From: Paenibacillus vini
Lineage (GTDB): Bacteria > Bacillota > Bacilli > Paenibacillales > Paenibacillaceae
Assembly: GCF_018403325.1 (NCBI RefSeq)
Contig: NZ_BOSL01000005.1
Location: forward strand, 275,460 to 339,459
Length of the DNA: 64,000 nucleotides
Reading direction: 5' to 3'
The notes beneath the pieces were generated by a model. The model had not been told where the DNA came from, made no database searches, and saw nothing but the letters and a program-made list of their open reading frames with translations. Numbering within the stretch: position 1 is the stretch's first letter; the number at the start of each line of letters is the position of its first letter. The translations under genes were made by a program, and so were the position numbers. This document shows positions 55,375 to 64,000 of this stretch, piece by piece.

Positions 55375-55412
55375 AATAACCCGTCACGGGCTTATCCCGG
55401 GGGCGGGTTATT
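55375..55412 (+). terminator. Terminator after htpG
   Basis: AATAACCCG (55375-55383) pairs with CGGGTTATT (55404-55412), followed by TTT. An inner CGGG/CCCG pairing strengthens it. Confidence 0.88.
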
Positions 55413-55457
55413 TTTATACATACATAAATTACTAGAGAGAGTTGGAGCGACTGAACG

Positions 55458-56306
55458 ATGTGGGCCATCATAGCAATTTTAGGATTCGTGCTGTTCTTGA
55501 TCTGTATCCCGGCATTTGTGTATGCCCTGAAAAAGAAGAAAAAGGGCGGAATCGCCCTATATGCCGTAATGGCGGGAATCAGCTATTGCATTTTGTTGTT
55601 CGGAGGTATGCAGGCCGTGAGCGACTATAAAACGGCGCAGGTTGCTCAGGAAGATAATCCTGTCGCAACAGCCGAGGATCCCGGTATCGAGGCGTCCGGA
55701 GATCAGGCTGCAGCGGCCGTGGATGAGCCGGAGTTGACTGCCGTTGCCTCCGAACAGTCGGCCGAACAAGTGAAGGAGCAGGAGTTAGAGCCAAAGCTGG
55801 AGCCATTGGCGGACCTGCCGGCTGATACCCCGGATGTCCCGGACGAAATTATCAGCGACGAAATCCCGGATGAGGTGGAGCCTGAAGCTGAGCTCTCTGA
55901 CTTGCCGGATCAATTGACCGCTTCGGGCGGTATCGGGGATACGCTCTCCGTATTGAAGGATGAGTATGGGTACAATTCGGGCGACGAGAAGCAGGCGTCA
56001 TTTAAAAGAGGCTCCGTGACCGCAGCGATACACCCTCCTTCAAACCGGGCTTACAAGATCGAATACGGGTATGTCGGCGGTGTCGCAGGGGCTCTTACCG
56101 CAATCACCGATATGATTCCCGCCGATTCGGTGCAGCTCGATATGGGCGTCGGTACCGACAAAGTGATGATCAGCTATCGCAGCGAAATGCTGTCCCAAGC
56201 AATTCAGCAGGGCGATTTCGTGGCGTCGTTCAATGTCACCAAGGTCGGCGATAACAAGTTGGCGAGTTACATCAACATAAGCCTAGGGACGTTTACGAGT
56301 CCCTAG
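55458..56306 (+). CDS. Membrane-anchored protein with acidic linker, function unknown
   Basis: 282 residues. Two hydrophobic segments at the N-terminus (IIAILGFVLFLICIPAFVYA, then GIALYAVMAGISYCILLFGG) flank a Lys-rich turn. A long Glu/Asp/Pro/Ala linker (~65-155) follows, and then a compact C-terminal domain (~160-282) beginning GGIGDTLSVLKDEYGYNSGD. That domain looks like the short extracellular domains seen in several Bacillales membrane proteins, but I cannot name the family. The two helices put both ends on the same side of the membrane. It has its own terminator. Confidence 0.72.
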   Translation: MWAIIAILGFVLFLICIPAFVYALKKKKKGGIALYAVMAGISYCILLFGGMQAVSDYKTAQVAQEDNPVATAEDPGIEASGDQAAAAVDEPELTAVASEQSAEQVKEQELEPKLEPLADLPADTPDVPDEIISDEIPDEVEPEAELSDLPDQLTASGGIGDTLSVLKDEYGYNSGDEKQASFKRGSVTAAIHPPSNRAYKIEYGYVGGVAGALTAITDMIPADSVQLDMGVGTDKVMISYRSEMLSQAIQQGDFVASFNVTKVGDNKLASYINISLGTFTSP

Positions 56307-56328
56307 GGAGCGGAATAAAGCGAAAATC

Positions 56329-56373
56329 AAATGCCGGGACGATATCATCTTAAATGGTACCGTCCCGGCATTT
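56329..56373 (+). terminator. Terminator after the membrane-anchored protein gene
   Basis: AAATGCCGGGACG (56329-56341) pairs with CGTCCCGGCATTT (56361-56373), a perfect 13-bp stem. The T-tract after it is short. Confidence 0.8.
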
Positions 56374-56518
56374 CCACGTTTCTTGCAAATTTCTTAAAAA
56401 TGGATTTACTTTTCCTGTTTAAGGCTATATCTTTTTTAGAGGACAAGCTAAGCGACACCAAATAACATAACAGTAACAGTAATTGAAATAGACATCAGGA
56501 CCATCGGAGCGAACAGGG

Positions 56519-59500
56519 ATGAACAAAAAAGGACTTATATTTATCGTGGGAGCCATTTTGCTGATTTTTTTGATTCCCGCCTACATTTTAATCCAGCAGC
56601 AGAGGGCGATTGCCTTTCAACCAAATGCCAATGGCGGTGTGTTGGATCTCGGAGACTGGAACTTCAGCGAGGACGGAGTAGTCAGACTGAACGGGGAATG
56701 GGAATTCTACCGCGGCCAGCTGCTGACACCGGGTGATTTTGCTCCCGAAAGCAGCCCTGAATCCGATCAACCCAAGCTGACCGGGATGGCGGATTTACCG
56801 GGAAAATGGAATGCGTACATAGGCGCCGACGGGGGAGAATCCGCTGAGGGATATGCGACGTTTCGCCTGAAGATAAGGCATGCCGGGACAGAAGGGGAAA
56901 TTTACGGAATTCGTACGGGAAATATCCGGACCGCGAATCGTATTTTTATAGATGGCCAAGAAGTGGGGGAGAGCGGAAAGATCGGCCGCTCCAGGCAAGA
57001 GGAGGTCTCGAATAACATTCCTTATACCGGCTTTGCCGTAGCAAAGGGGGAGGAACTCGAGATTATCGTGCAGGTTTCCAATCATATCTACTCCTCGGGC
57101 GGGGTTTTTACGTCCATCTTGTTTGGCGATCAGGAGTCCGTTATGAAGAGCAGGGATCAGGCTCAACTATCCGATTGGATGACCATGTCCGGCTTCCTTA
57201 TCCCGGCCTTGTTTTTTGCGGGCTTGTACCTGCTTCGGAAGGAGGCTTCGCTTCTTCATCTGTCGCTGTTCAGCCTTACAGCCATACTGTATGTGCTGAC
57301 GCACGGGGAAAAGCTGCTGTCGGTATTCTGGCCCGGTATGCCTTATTCCTGGTTCTTGAAGCTGCAGATGATCCTGTCGGCCCTGATCTATTATTATTTG
57401 CTTCATTATGTGGCGACTGTCATTCCTGATGCGGTTCATAAAATAGCGATCCGGTTATGCAACTGGATCACCATCCTGACCGTGAGTATCGCGCTCTGCC
57501 TGCCGCCGATCATGTTCTCCGTATTGGAACCGGGGCTGCTTCTTTTCTCCATAACTTGCGTTACATATATTTCTTACGTCATGTTCCGGAGTATCGTCAG
57601 ACGGAATGAAGACGTCGGGTTCTCTTTGGTTAGCGTGATGAGTCTTTTAATGACGATCCTAATTTATTTAGCCAGCCTGTTGGGGTATGAAAGCCACGGG
57701 CTCGTCCCTGGCTTGATGCTTCTGTTCGTCATTATGCAGGCGACGCTGATGGCCCGGAGATTTGACAGATCCTTCAGCCAGGTGGAGAGCTTGTCCCGTA
57801 AATTGCTGACTTTGGACGGACTTAAGGACGAATTCATGGCGAACACCTCGCATGAGCTGCGAACGCCTTTGCACGGGATCATCAATATTGCCCAATCCAT
57901 GCTTGAAGGAGCTGCCGGTAAAGTAAAACCGGAGCAGGTAAAGGATTTGTCGATGATTGTTTCGACCGGAAAACGGCTGTCGGTGTTGATCGACGACATC
58001 CTCGATTTTGTGAAGCTGAAGCACGAGGATATCGAGCTCAGGCGGGAGCCCGTAGATTTGCGGGCGGTCACCCGCTCGGTCATGGAAGTCATTTTTCATA
58101 TATCCGGTTCTAAAAATATCGTGTTCGAACAGAACCTGCCCGAGAACCTGCCATGGCTGGATACGGATGAGGACAGGCTTCAGCAGATCCTGTACAATTT
58201 GCTCGGAAATGCGGTTAAATTTACGGATCAAGGGATTATCCGGATTCATGCGGAGGCCGAAAATGGACAAGTTACCGTCGCCGTGGAGGATACGGGAATC
58301 GGCATTACCAAAGAACAGCTCTCTGATATTTTCAACAAAACGTTTGAAGAGACGGGGGCAGGAAGTGAGAGCGGCGGGTACGGGCTTGGTCTCGGTATCT
58401 CCAAGAAGCTTGTGGAGCTTGGAGGCGGAGAGATTTGGGCCGAGTCCGAACCGGGACAGGGTTCGGTGTTTTATTTTACCGTTCCAGCATTGGCCGCCAA
58501 CAGTCCTGGTCCGCCTGTCAAAATAGAGCCCCGGCAGTTCACCGGGAATGTATCCGATGAGAAGGCTGCAAAATCTGCGGATGAGCCTCAAACGGAGCGC
58601 TTTGTTATTCTGCTGGTGGATGACGACCCTATGAACCAGCGGGTCCTGCACAATCTGTTGTCTGTGGAGCATTACTCACTCATTTCGGCTTATAACGGAA
58701 GCGAAGCACTGGAGCGGCTGAATGAGGATCGGCAGATCGATCTCGTCATAGCCGACTGGATGATGCCTGGAATGACCGGAATCGAACTGTGCAAGACCAT
58801 CCGTACAAGGCATTCGCTGTTTGAACTGCCCGTGCTGCTCCTGACCGCGCGGAGTTTGCCGGATGACGCCCAAATCGGCTTTCAGGCCGGGGTGAACGAT
58901 CTGCTGCGAAAACCGGTTGATGCCAATGAATTAAGGGCCCGGGTGCGAACTCTGCTGGAGCTGCGCAAATCGGTGCAAGCGGCAATTTCGTCGGAGATGG
59001 CATTTTTGCAGGCACAGATCAAGCCCCATTTTCTGTTCAATGCGTTAAATACGGTCTTATCATTCCTGCCCTCCGAGCCGGATGCGGCGTCCAAGCTTCT
59101 GTTCGAATTAAGCCGGTATTTGCGGGGAAGCTTTGACTTCCAAAACCGTGATCAGTTAGTTACCTTGGAGAAAGAGCTTACGCTGGTTCATTCCTATTTG
59201 ATGCTGGAGCAGGCACGGTTCCAGGATCGTCTCCAAGTGGAGATGGAGGTTACCGCCGATGTGAATTTGTTGATTCCTCCGCTCACGATCCAGCCTATCG
59301 TCGAAAATGCCGTCAGACACGGTATTATGCGGAGATCAGCCGGGGGGCTGTTACACATCGCCGTCCGGGAAGAAGGGGACCGGGTGTGGATCATCGTACG
59401 GGATAACGGAACAGGGATGCCGCCGGATCGGGCCGCTTCGCTGTTGACGGACTCGAACGGCCATTCCGGGGTGGGACTGAGGAATATTCATACCCGGCTG

Positions 59501-59626
59501 ATGACGCTGTACGGCGAAGGATTGTCGATTGAAAGCCGGGAAGGAATCGGAACCGAGGTTCGTTTCGCTGTAAAGACGAAATCAGCACCAGGCGGTTTGC
59601 CGGGGATGGGAAGCGGCGGGGGGTAA
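56519..59626 (+). CDS. Hybrid sensor kinase with two different histidine kinase modules
   Basis: 1035 residues. A membrane start is followed by an extracellular beta-rich domain (~40-210, jelly-roll DISMED2-like: LNGEWEFYRGQLL, ATFRLKIR, RIFIDGQEVG). A 7TM-DISM membrane region follows (~215-420), then HisKA with His445 (TSHELRTPLHGI) and HATPase (GLGLGISKKLVELGG), then a receiver with Asp746 (IADWMMPG). A second, LytS-type kinase module closes the protein, with His837 (QIKPHFLFNALNT), VENAVRHG and SGVGLRNIHTRL. All motifs look intact. No separate response regulator is adjacent. The second module could phosphorylate a LytR/AraC-type regulator elsewhere. GGAGCGAACAGG precedes the ATG. Confidence 0.92.
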   Translation: MNKKGLIFIVGAILLIFLIPAYILIQQQRAIAFQPNANGGVLDLGDWNFSEDGVVRLNGEWEFYRGQLLTPGDFAPESSPESDQPKLTGMADLPGKWNAYIGADGGESAEGYATFRLKIRHAGTEGEIYGIRTGNIRTANRIFIDGQEVGESGKIGRSRQEEVSNNIPYTGFAVAKGEELEIIVQVSNHIYSSGGVFTSILFGDQESVMKSRDQAQLSDWMTMSGFLIPALFFAGLYLLRKEASLLHLSLFSLTAILYVLTHGEKLLSVFWPGMPYSWFLKLQMILSALIYYYLLHYVATVIPDAVHKIAIRLCNWITILTVSIALCLPPIMFSVLEPGLLLFSITCVTYISYVMFRSIVRRNEDVGFSLVSVMSLLMTILIYLASLLGYESHGLVPGLMLLFVIMQATLMARRFDRSFSQVESLSRKLLTLDGLKDEFMANTSHELRTPLHGIINIAQSMLEGAAGKVKPEQVKDLSMIVSTGKRLSVLIDDILDFVKLKHEDIELRREPVDLRAVTRSVMEVIFHISGSKNIVFEQNLPENLPWLDTDEDRLQQILYNLLGNAVKFTDQGIIRIHAEAENGQVTVAVEDTGIGITKEQLSDIFNKTFEETGAGSESGGYGLGLGISKKLVELGGGEIWAESEPGQGSVFYFTVPALAANSPGPPVKIEPRQFTGNVSDEKAAKSADEPQTERFVILLVDDDPMNQRVLHNLLSVEHYSLISAYNGSEALERLNEDRQIDLVIADWMMPGMTGIELCKTIRTRHSLFELPVLLLTARSLPDDAQIGFQAGVNDLLRKPVDANELRARVRTLLELRKSVQAAISSEMAFLQAQIKPHFLFNALNTVLSFLPSEPDAASKLLFELSRYLRGSFDFQNRDQLVTLEKELTLVHSYLMLEQARFQDRLQVEMEVTADVNLLIPPLTIQPIVENAVRHGIMRRSAGGLLHIAVREEGDRVWIIVRDNGTGMPPDRAASLLTDSNGHSGVGLRNIHTRLMTLYGEGLSIESREGIGTEVRFAVKTKSAPGGLPGMGSGGG

Positions 59627-59726
59627 TAATCACGTATCGCTTGTTCGTCTTTACGAGGTCTTTGCCGCATTTGTTAATGTCATGATACACTGGATACAGA
59701 AACCTATCAGCAAGGAGAATGAAGAC

Positions 59727-60230
59727 ATGCCGCTTGAAATTGAACGGAAATTTCTGCTTCCGGAATATCCGAAAGCGCTGTTTGAGGAAGGTACCCTCCT
59801 CCTGACCAAGGAGCAGGTCATTGATCAGACCTATTTGGCACTGGACGGTGATCAGGAACTGCGGGTCCGCAAAATCAAGGACCTCGGCACCGGAGCGGTG
59901 ACTTATACCCATACCTTCAAACGGGGCTTCGGCCTGGCTCGGGAGGAAGTGGAATATGACATCTCGGCAGGGCTATATGAGCAGATGATTCATAGCCGGG
60001 GCGCAATTCCTTTGGTGAAGAAACGGACTACCGCCCAATGGAATGAGTATACGATCGAAATCGACGATTACCGTCAGATCGACATGATGGTCCTTGAGGT
60101 TGAATTCGAATCCGAGGCGGAAGCGACAAGCTTCAATCCGCCGGACTGGTTCGGCGCCGATATCAGCACGGATAAGCAGTACAGCAACAAGAAAGTTTGG
60201 CGAGAGCTGCAAAAAAGAAAACAGCTATAA
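59727..60230 (+). CDS. CYTH domain protein (triphosphate tunnel metalloenzyme family)
   Basis: 167 residues from ATG 59727, where AAGGAG lies 9 bases upstream. The frame opens earlier at 59682 without support. The defining E-x-E-x-K motif is at the very N-terminus (LEIERKFLL), and paired charged strands follow (ELRVRKIK, TYTHTFKRG, EEVEYDIS, YTIEIDDY, VLEVEFES), as in tunnel enzymes. Members cleave inorganic triphosphate or make cyclic AMP or thiamin triphosphate derivatives. Short bacterial forms like this are usually triphosphatases. It is a single gene. Confidence 0.9.
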   Translation: MPLEIERKFLLPEYPKALFEEGTLLLTKEQVIDQTYLALDGDQELRVRKIKDLGTGAVTYTHTFKRGFGLAREEVEYDISAGLYEQMIHSRGAIPLVKKRTTAQWNEYTIEIDDYRQIDMMVLEVEFESEAEATSFNPPDWFGADISTDKQYSNKKVWRELQKRKQL

Positions 60231-60248
60231 CACCAGGGATTAAACGAA

Positions 60249-60315
60249 AACCTCCGGATAAAATTGCATTACTCGCCTTTCCAAGGGCAAGTTCAGCAGA
60301 TTATCCGGAGGTTTT
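60249..60315. terminator. Terminator between convergent CYTH and SGNH genes
   Basis: AACCTCCGGATAA (60249-60261) pairs with TTATCCGGAGGTT (60301-60313), preceded by A and followed by T. An inner GCC...GGC hairpin lies in the loop. Confidence 0.8.
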
Positions 60316-60331
60316 ATAGCTTGTGCATCAT

Positions 60332-61081
60332 TCAGTTATTTAAAGCCAAGTCGCTTTGGTCCCGCAGCAAGTGATTATAATTACTCCGCACAAATTCGAG
60401 CACCTTATCGCAAATGAGTTTATGACCGGCCTGGTTCGGATGAATCCCGTCCGAGCAGAGGAATTTTGTGAAATCGGGATGTTCCAGAAAGGCTCCCCGC
60501 ACGTCGATATATTTGGTCTTCGTCATTTCCGATACTTTCAGGATCGTAGAGTTATACCGCTCCTGCCACCAATAAATTTTAGTGACGCTGCCGAGCCATT
60601 TCAGAATATTTTTCTCCGCTTCCGGATTGTTTTTGCTGACCCATTTAAAATAATTGTCCGCATTCAATGGCGGCAGGCTCATCAATACCGGGGTAATTTG
60701 CTGACTTTTCAAAAATTGGATCGCTTCGGTCAGCATCTTCTCAAACATATTAAAATCCGTCTTGGGGCTGTGGTCCCCATCGGGATTATCGGCAATTTCG
60801 TTCCAGTGAAAATCGCAGTCATTCCCGCCGTATTCGATCAGCACGATGTTCGGTTTATCCTTGAGCACGTCTTTTTTTAAATTGGACATGCCTTTGATCA
60901 AGGTATTGCCGAATCGGGCCGTATTCCGGACCGCGCCTTTCAATTTATCCTGTAAAAGAGACACGTAATTGTCCTCAAGGAGCACGTATTTATTTCTCGT
61001 CTCGTCATAAATGACTCCTTTGGAAATCGAGTCTCCCGTGATCATGTATTTAGCCGTCGTATCTTGGTTATCTCCATTCAC
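60332..61081 (-). CDS. SGNH/GDSL family hydrolase
   Basis: About 249 residues with no signal peptide. SGNH blocks are present: TGDSISKG (catalytic Ser near residue 17), Gly in the FGNTL region, GGNDCDF with the block III Asn, and SDGIHPNQAGH with the catalytic Asp-x-x-His. It is likely an esterase, e.g. a sugar O-acetylesterase or lipase. The substrate is open. GTG 61081 is favoured because AGGTGA lies 5 bases upstream. GTG 61090 is also possible. It converges with the CYTH gene. Confidence 0.88.
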   Translation of the reverse strand: MNGDNQDTTAKYMITGDSISKGVIYDETRNKYVLLEDNYVSLLQDKLKGAVRNTARFGNTLIKGMSNLKKDVLKDKPNIVLIEYGGNDCDFHWNEIADNPDGDHSPKTDFNMFEKMLTEAIQFLKSQQITPVLMSLPPLNADNYFKWVSKNNPEAEKNILKWLGSVTKIYWWQERYNSTILKVSEMTKTKYIDVRGAFLEHPDFTKFLCSDGIHPNQAGHKLICDKVLEFVRSNYNHLLRDQSDLALNN

Positions 61082-61304
61082 TCGGATCACCTCATTCCAT
61101 TTAGCTCTTGCCTAATTTTATTGTAGTTTAGTTGATGGACGAAAGGCAAGCGTAATCGGCGGTATTACCTGCTTCATTGTGGAAATAATAACTAGTCTAT
61201 AGATCGTGGGAAGTTTGACGTATTTTATGACAAGTATGTGGACACGGAGTGTCACCTAATGAGAGAATACATAGAGAATATTAAGAAAAAGGGGGATGCA
61301 TTCA

Positions 61305-62294
61305 GTGCTTCGATTTGGAGTTATCGGAACGAACTGGATTACGGAACGCTTTATTCAAGCGGCGGAGGAGACGGAGCATTTCAATCTGGCAGCCGTATAT
61401 TCGCGCTCGGAAGAGAAGGGTAAGGCGTTTGCCGCTAAATATAACAGCAATCCGTCGGTGTATACCGATCTGGAACAAATGGTGTCCGGCGATGTGGTCG
61501 ATGCCGTGTATATTGCAAGTCCCAATTCTTTGCATGCGGAGCAGGCGATATTGTGCATGAACCATGGCAAGCATGTGCTGTGCGAAAAGCCGCTCGCTTC
61601 AAACGTGGCGGAAACGCAGCGGATGATTCAGGCGGCGCGGGACAATGACGTGCTTCTGATGGAAGCGATGAAATCCACGCTGATGCCGAACTTCCGGGTG
61701 ATTACGAACAATTTGTACAAAATAGGGCGGGTACGCCGCTATTTTGCGAGCTATTGCCAATATTCTTCGCGTTACGATGCGTTTAAACAGGGGAATGTGC
61801 TAAACGCCTTCAATCCTGAATTTTCGAATGGGGCCTTGATGGACCTGGGGATTTACTGCATTTATCCGCTGGTGACGTTGTTCGGCAAGCCGGAGGCAGT
61901 TCAGGCGACAAGCATTATGCTGTCCTCGGGCGTGGACGGTGAGGGAAGCATCCTGATGCGTTATGAAGATATGGATGCCGTCGTTATGTATTCCAAAATC
62001 GCGGATTCCTACGCACCGGCGGAAATTCAAGGGGAGAACGGAACCTTGATCATCGATAAGGTAAATCAGCCTTATGACGTGAAAATCCTGTACAGAGACG
62101 GGACAGTAGAGGATTTACGCCAACCGCAGATGCAGGAATCGATGTTTTATGAAGCAAGGGAGTTCATCGAGCTCGTGGAATCGGGGAAGCGGGACAGCAG
62201 CGTAAATTCGCTGGCCAACTCGCTGATCGTTGCGGAAATCATGGAAGAGGCCCGGCGCCAAATCGGGCTGAAGTTCCCGGCCGATTCATTTTAG
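61305..62294 (+). CDS. Gfo/Idh/MocA family oxidoreductase
   Basis: About 329 residues. The N-terminal Rossmann fold (LRFGVIGTNWITERF) binds NAD(P). The family EKP motif is in HVLCEKPLASN, and the C-terminal domain has NGALMDLGIYCIYPL with substrate-site residues. These enzymes oxidise or reduce sugars, inositols or related polyols. The substrate here is unknown. The start is chosen at GTG 61305, 9 bases after AAGGGGG. ATG 61296 is in frame but too close to the ribosome-binding site. It is a single gene. Confidence 0.92.
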   Translation: MLRFGVIGTNWITERFIQAAEETEHFNLAAVYSRSEEKGKAFAAKYNSNPSVYTDLEQMVSGDVVDAVYIASPNSLHAEQAILCMNHGKHVLCEKPLASNVAETQRMIQAARDNDVLLMEAMKSTLMPNFRVITNNLYKIGRVRRYFASYCQYSSRYDAFKQGNVLNAFNPEFSNGALMDLGIYCIYPLVTLFGKPEAVQATSIMLSSGVDGEGSILMRYEDMDAVVMYSKIADSYAPAEIQGENGTLIIDKVNQPYDVKILYRDGTVEDLRQPQMQESMFYEAREFIELVESGKRDSSVNSLANSLIVAEIMEEARRQIGLKFPADSF

Positions 62295-62314
62295 CCTAAG
62301 GAATATGGAATGAG

Positions 62315-62376
62315 AAAGAGGGATATCCAGGCGGTGCCTTAATCAATGGCATACATCGCGGATATCCCTCTTTTGT
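62315..62376. terminator. Bidirectional terminator between the oxidoreductase and NAGPA genes
   Basis: AAAGAGGGATATCC (62315-62328) pairs with GGATATCCCTCTTT (62360-62373), with A-runs before and T-runs after. Confidence 0.85.
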
Positions 62377-62387
62377 TATTTTCGTTC

Positions 62388-63542
62388 TTATTGATACTTA
62401 ACTACAAGCGCGTTGCTGATTTGCCGTCCTGGTGTCGTCAAATACTTCCCGTTGTAGTAAAGTCCGCTGGAAGCACCGCCGTCCAGGTTCATGGCCTGAT
62501 ATGCCCCGGCCTGCTTCATCATTTCGGCCAATTGGGGGATGGTAGCTCCGCTGGTGGTCAGCAGGATCAGCTTGTGATCGCGAGTCAATCCCAATGCGCT
62601 GCGGGCGCCGCCGCCCGTCAGGATTTTAGGATCCTTGAACCCTTCGGCTTTGACGTCGAGCGAAACCTTGCCATCCACCAGCAAGCGCGGTCCCGCTTGC
62701 AATGCGCCTTGAATGGAGCCTTGGTTGAAATATTCATTAAAGTCCGCGCCCGGGATCAGGTCCGCGAGCAGGTTGTTATCATATGTGAAGATGGTGCGTT
62801 TGTCGCCGGAAGCTTTCATTCGAAGTTCGCCTTTGCTGACGATATATCCGTAAGGTGCTTTATAGCTGTCCTTGGTGTATGCGTCAAAAAACGTGCCGTT
62901 GATCGCGACGGTGGCCTTGCTGCGTTTGGCGATGCTGCTCAAATTTTCTACTTTTCCGGCCGTGTCTCCGGCTAAAACGACATCCAGTTTAATTTTCGGA
63001 TGCATGAGCGAGATTGTGACCATCTGGGCGGAGATCGATTTGCTGCCGACTTTAAATGTTTTGCTGGCACTTACGATCGGCGCGGCTCCATTCGTTACGC
63101 TTCCACGGGTGATGGCCGGGAGCGATGCGTTGGTGTTGTCGCGGCTGATGCTTACCGCAGATGGATTTTTGCTCCATTCAAGCGAGTATCCAAGCGCTTC
63201 GCTTATAAATTGCAAAGGTATGTAGGTGGTTCCGTTCTCGCTGAACGGTGCGTCCGAGATCGTGACCGGAGCTCCGTTCTTCTGCGCGGCCGTTTTGCCG
63301 ACGAACAGGGTCAGCTGCTTTTCGCCGTCCGTAATATCGATTTGTTTGTTGGCTTCGGTCCATTGTACCGAAGCACCGGCAAATCCTTTCAGAAAGGATA
63401 ACGGCACAAAGGACTTGCCGCTTTTGGCATCAATCAGGACCACATTCTTGGGCGCTGCGGCGGGTGCGGCGGCGAAGCCCGATGGAACGAGGCAGAGTAA
63501 TGCCAGGAAAGCCAGAAATACAGGGATGACTGTTCTTTTCAT
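62388..63542 (-). CDS. Secreted phosphodiester glycosidase (NAGPA) with copper-amine-oxidase-N-like domain
   Basis: 384 residues. The signal peptide ends near SGFAAA. Residues ~33-135 form a copper amine oxidase N-terminal-like domain (FVPLSFLKGFAGASVQW and TYIPLQFISEALGYSLEW), common in Paenibacillus surface proteins and thought to bind the cell envelope. The C-terminal ~200 residues are a NAGPA domain (VAINGTFFDA, GGGARSALGLTRD, AMNLDGGASSGLYYNG), related to the enzyme that uncovers phosphodiester-linked GlcNAc. It could remodel wall polymers. AAAGGAG precedes the ATG. Confidence 0.9.
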   Translation of the reverse strand: MKRTVIPVFLAFLALLCLVPSGFAAAPAAAPKNVVLIDAKSGKSFVPLSFLKGFAGASVQWTEANKQIDITDGEKQLTLFVGKTAAQKNGAPVTISDAPFSENGTTYIPLQFISEALGYSLEWSKNPSAVSISRDNTNASLPAITRGSVTNGAAPIVSASKTFKVGSKSISAQMVTISLMHPKIKLDVVLAGDTAGKVENLSSIAKRSKATVAINGTFFDAYTKDSYKAPYGYIVSKGELRMKASGDKRTIFTYDNNLLADLIPGADFNEYFNQGSIQGALQAGPRLLVDGKVSLDVKAEGFKDPKILTGGGARSALGLTRDHKLILLTTSGATIPQLAEMMKQAGAYQAMNLDGGASSGLYYNGKYLTTPGRQISNALVVKYQ

Positions 63543-63668
63543 GCTGATGATTTTCTCCTTTTATGTAGTTGTTGTTGTTTACTAAAGGTATATCGGAACA
63601 AACGCCGTTTTCTTTAACCGTCTGAATCGGAGCAGGGAGTAAGCAGTGTTGGGAAGCTGGACTTTTCG

Positions 63669-64000
63669 CTATTCTTGGGGGGGAAGGGTTGCATGTTGCT
63701 CAACTTGGAGGAGTGTTCTGTTGGACTGAACTTGCCGTTCGAATGCTGCGAGCCCTGTAACATAATACTTAGCTGGTCCAGTCGGTATCCATTTGCTCCA
63801 CGTTTCTGTTAAACGCTCAACTGTGCCCACCCAACCACCTTTCCGTCCATCGTCTTAATCCCTATTGGATATGCGGCTAGGCCCCTTAAATCCGGAGTCT
63901 TACCCACCAAAAATGGCTCGTTCGCATAATAGCTCACTATTTCAAACAATTACATCGCTTTATGAAATTCAGACGTATCCTCCTGCGTTTTAACCCAAAC
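63669..64000 (-). pseudogene. Decayed gene fragment with in-frame stop and frameshift, runs off the window
   Basis: Read on the minus strand from the window edge, the frame gives TQEDTSEFHKAM, a TAA stop (near 63950), then LFEIVSYYANEPFLVGKTPD and AAYPIGIKTMDGKVVGW. After that point sense continues in another frame as VGTVERLTETWSKWIPTGPA, then KYYVTGLAAFERQ, and ends at TAG (63669-63671). Both halves read like one small globular protein, so a stop and a single-base frameshift have broken it. I do not recognise the family. No intact gene is visible from 63543 to 63668. Confidence 0.6.

Overview
The window looks like a chromosome segment of a Paenibacillus-type member of the Bacillales. Signs of this are strong GGAGG ribosome-binding sites, TTG and GTG starts, a CIRCE heat-shock operator, bacillithiol genes (yojF-bshB2), a KinB-like sporulation kinase, a RelP-type alarmone synthetase, an S-layer-anchored subtilase and a copper-amine-oxidase-N/NAGPA surface protein. 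No rRNA, tRNA, transposase or prophage module was recognised.

Layout. 1-1.1 kb: guanine deaminase, cut by the window edge. 1.3-1.9 kb: YdhK-type copper lipoprotein behind a CsoR-like operator. 2.0-5.6 kb: a two-gene heterodimeric ABC exporter. 5.9-7.1 kb: a membrane diguanylate cyclase. 7.5-21.9 kb: a complete type I-C CRISPR-Cas locus. Array 1 has 46 repeats. The cas operon is cas3-cas5c-cas8c-cas7c-cas4-cas1-cas2. Array 2 has 40 recognisable repeats plus a relic. The two arrays use different repeats that differ by a compensated base pair in the hairpin stem, and both have a related leader block. 22-29.6 kb: a TetM/EF-G-like GTPase, a SEC-C protein, RelP, a GH19 chitinase, a GNAT protein and yojF-bshB2. 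30-36 kb: a 1619-residue S8 protease with SLH domains and a secreted four-repeat protein. 36.3-38.5 kb: a LysR regulator with a core-MetE/YxjH-like methyltransferase and TATAGC operator repeats between them. 38.6-42.9 kb: a GH2-MFS-DUF2804 operon. 43-44.7 kb: a KinB-like kinase and a small coiled-coil protein. 44.7-48.2 kb: a TPP riboswitch and the salvage operon tenA-thiM-thiD-thiE.

48.6-53.3 kb is the most interesting part. It is a four-gene cassette: a WXG100-like protein, a pseudo-lipase that has lost its nucleophile serine, a lipoprotein, and an 807-residue protein with an N-terminal Ser-Asp-His lipase-like domain followed by duplicated helical repeats. I read it as a candidate type VII-secreted lipase toxin with reversed domain order, its immunity lipoprotein and two helpers. 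It recalls staphylococcal TslA/TilA/TlaA but has its own composition.

53.4-64 kb: htpG under CIRCE control, a membrane protein of unknown function, a hybrid kinase with two different histidine kinase modules, a CYTH protein, an SGNH hydrolase, a Gfo/Idh/MocA oxidoreductase, the NAGPA protein, and at the right edge a decayed gene broken by a stop and a frameshift.

All assignments come from reading motifs. No database search was run.
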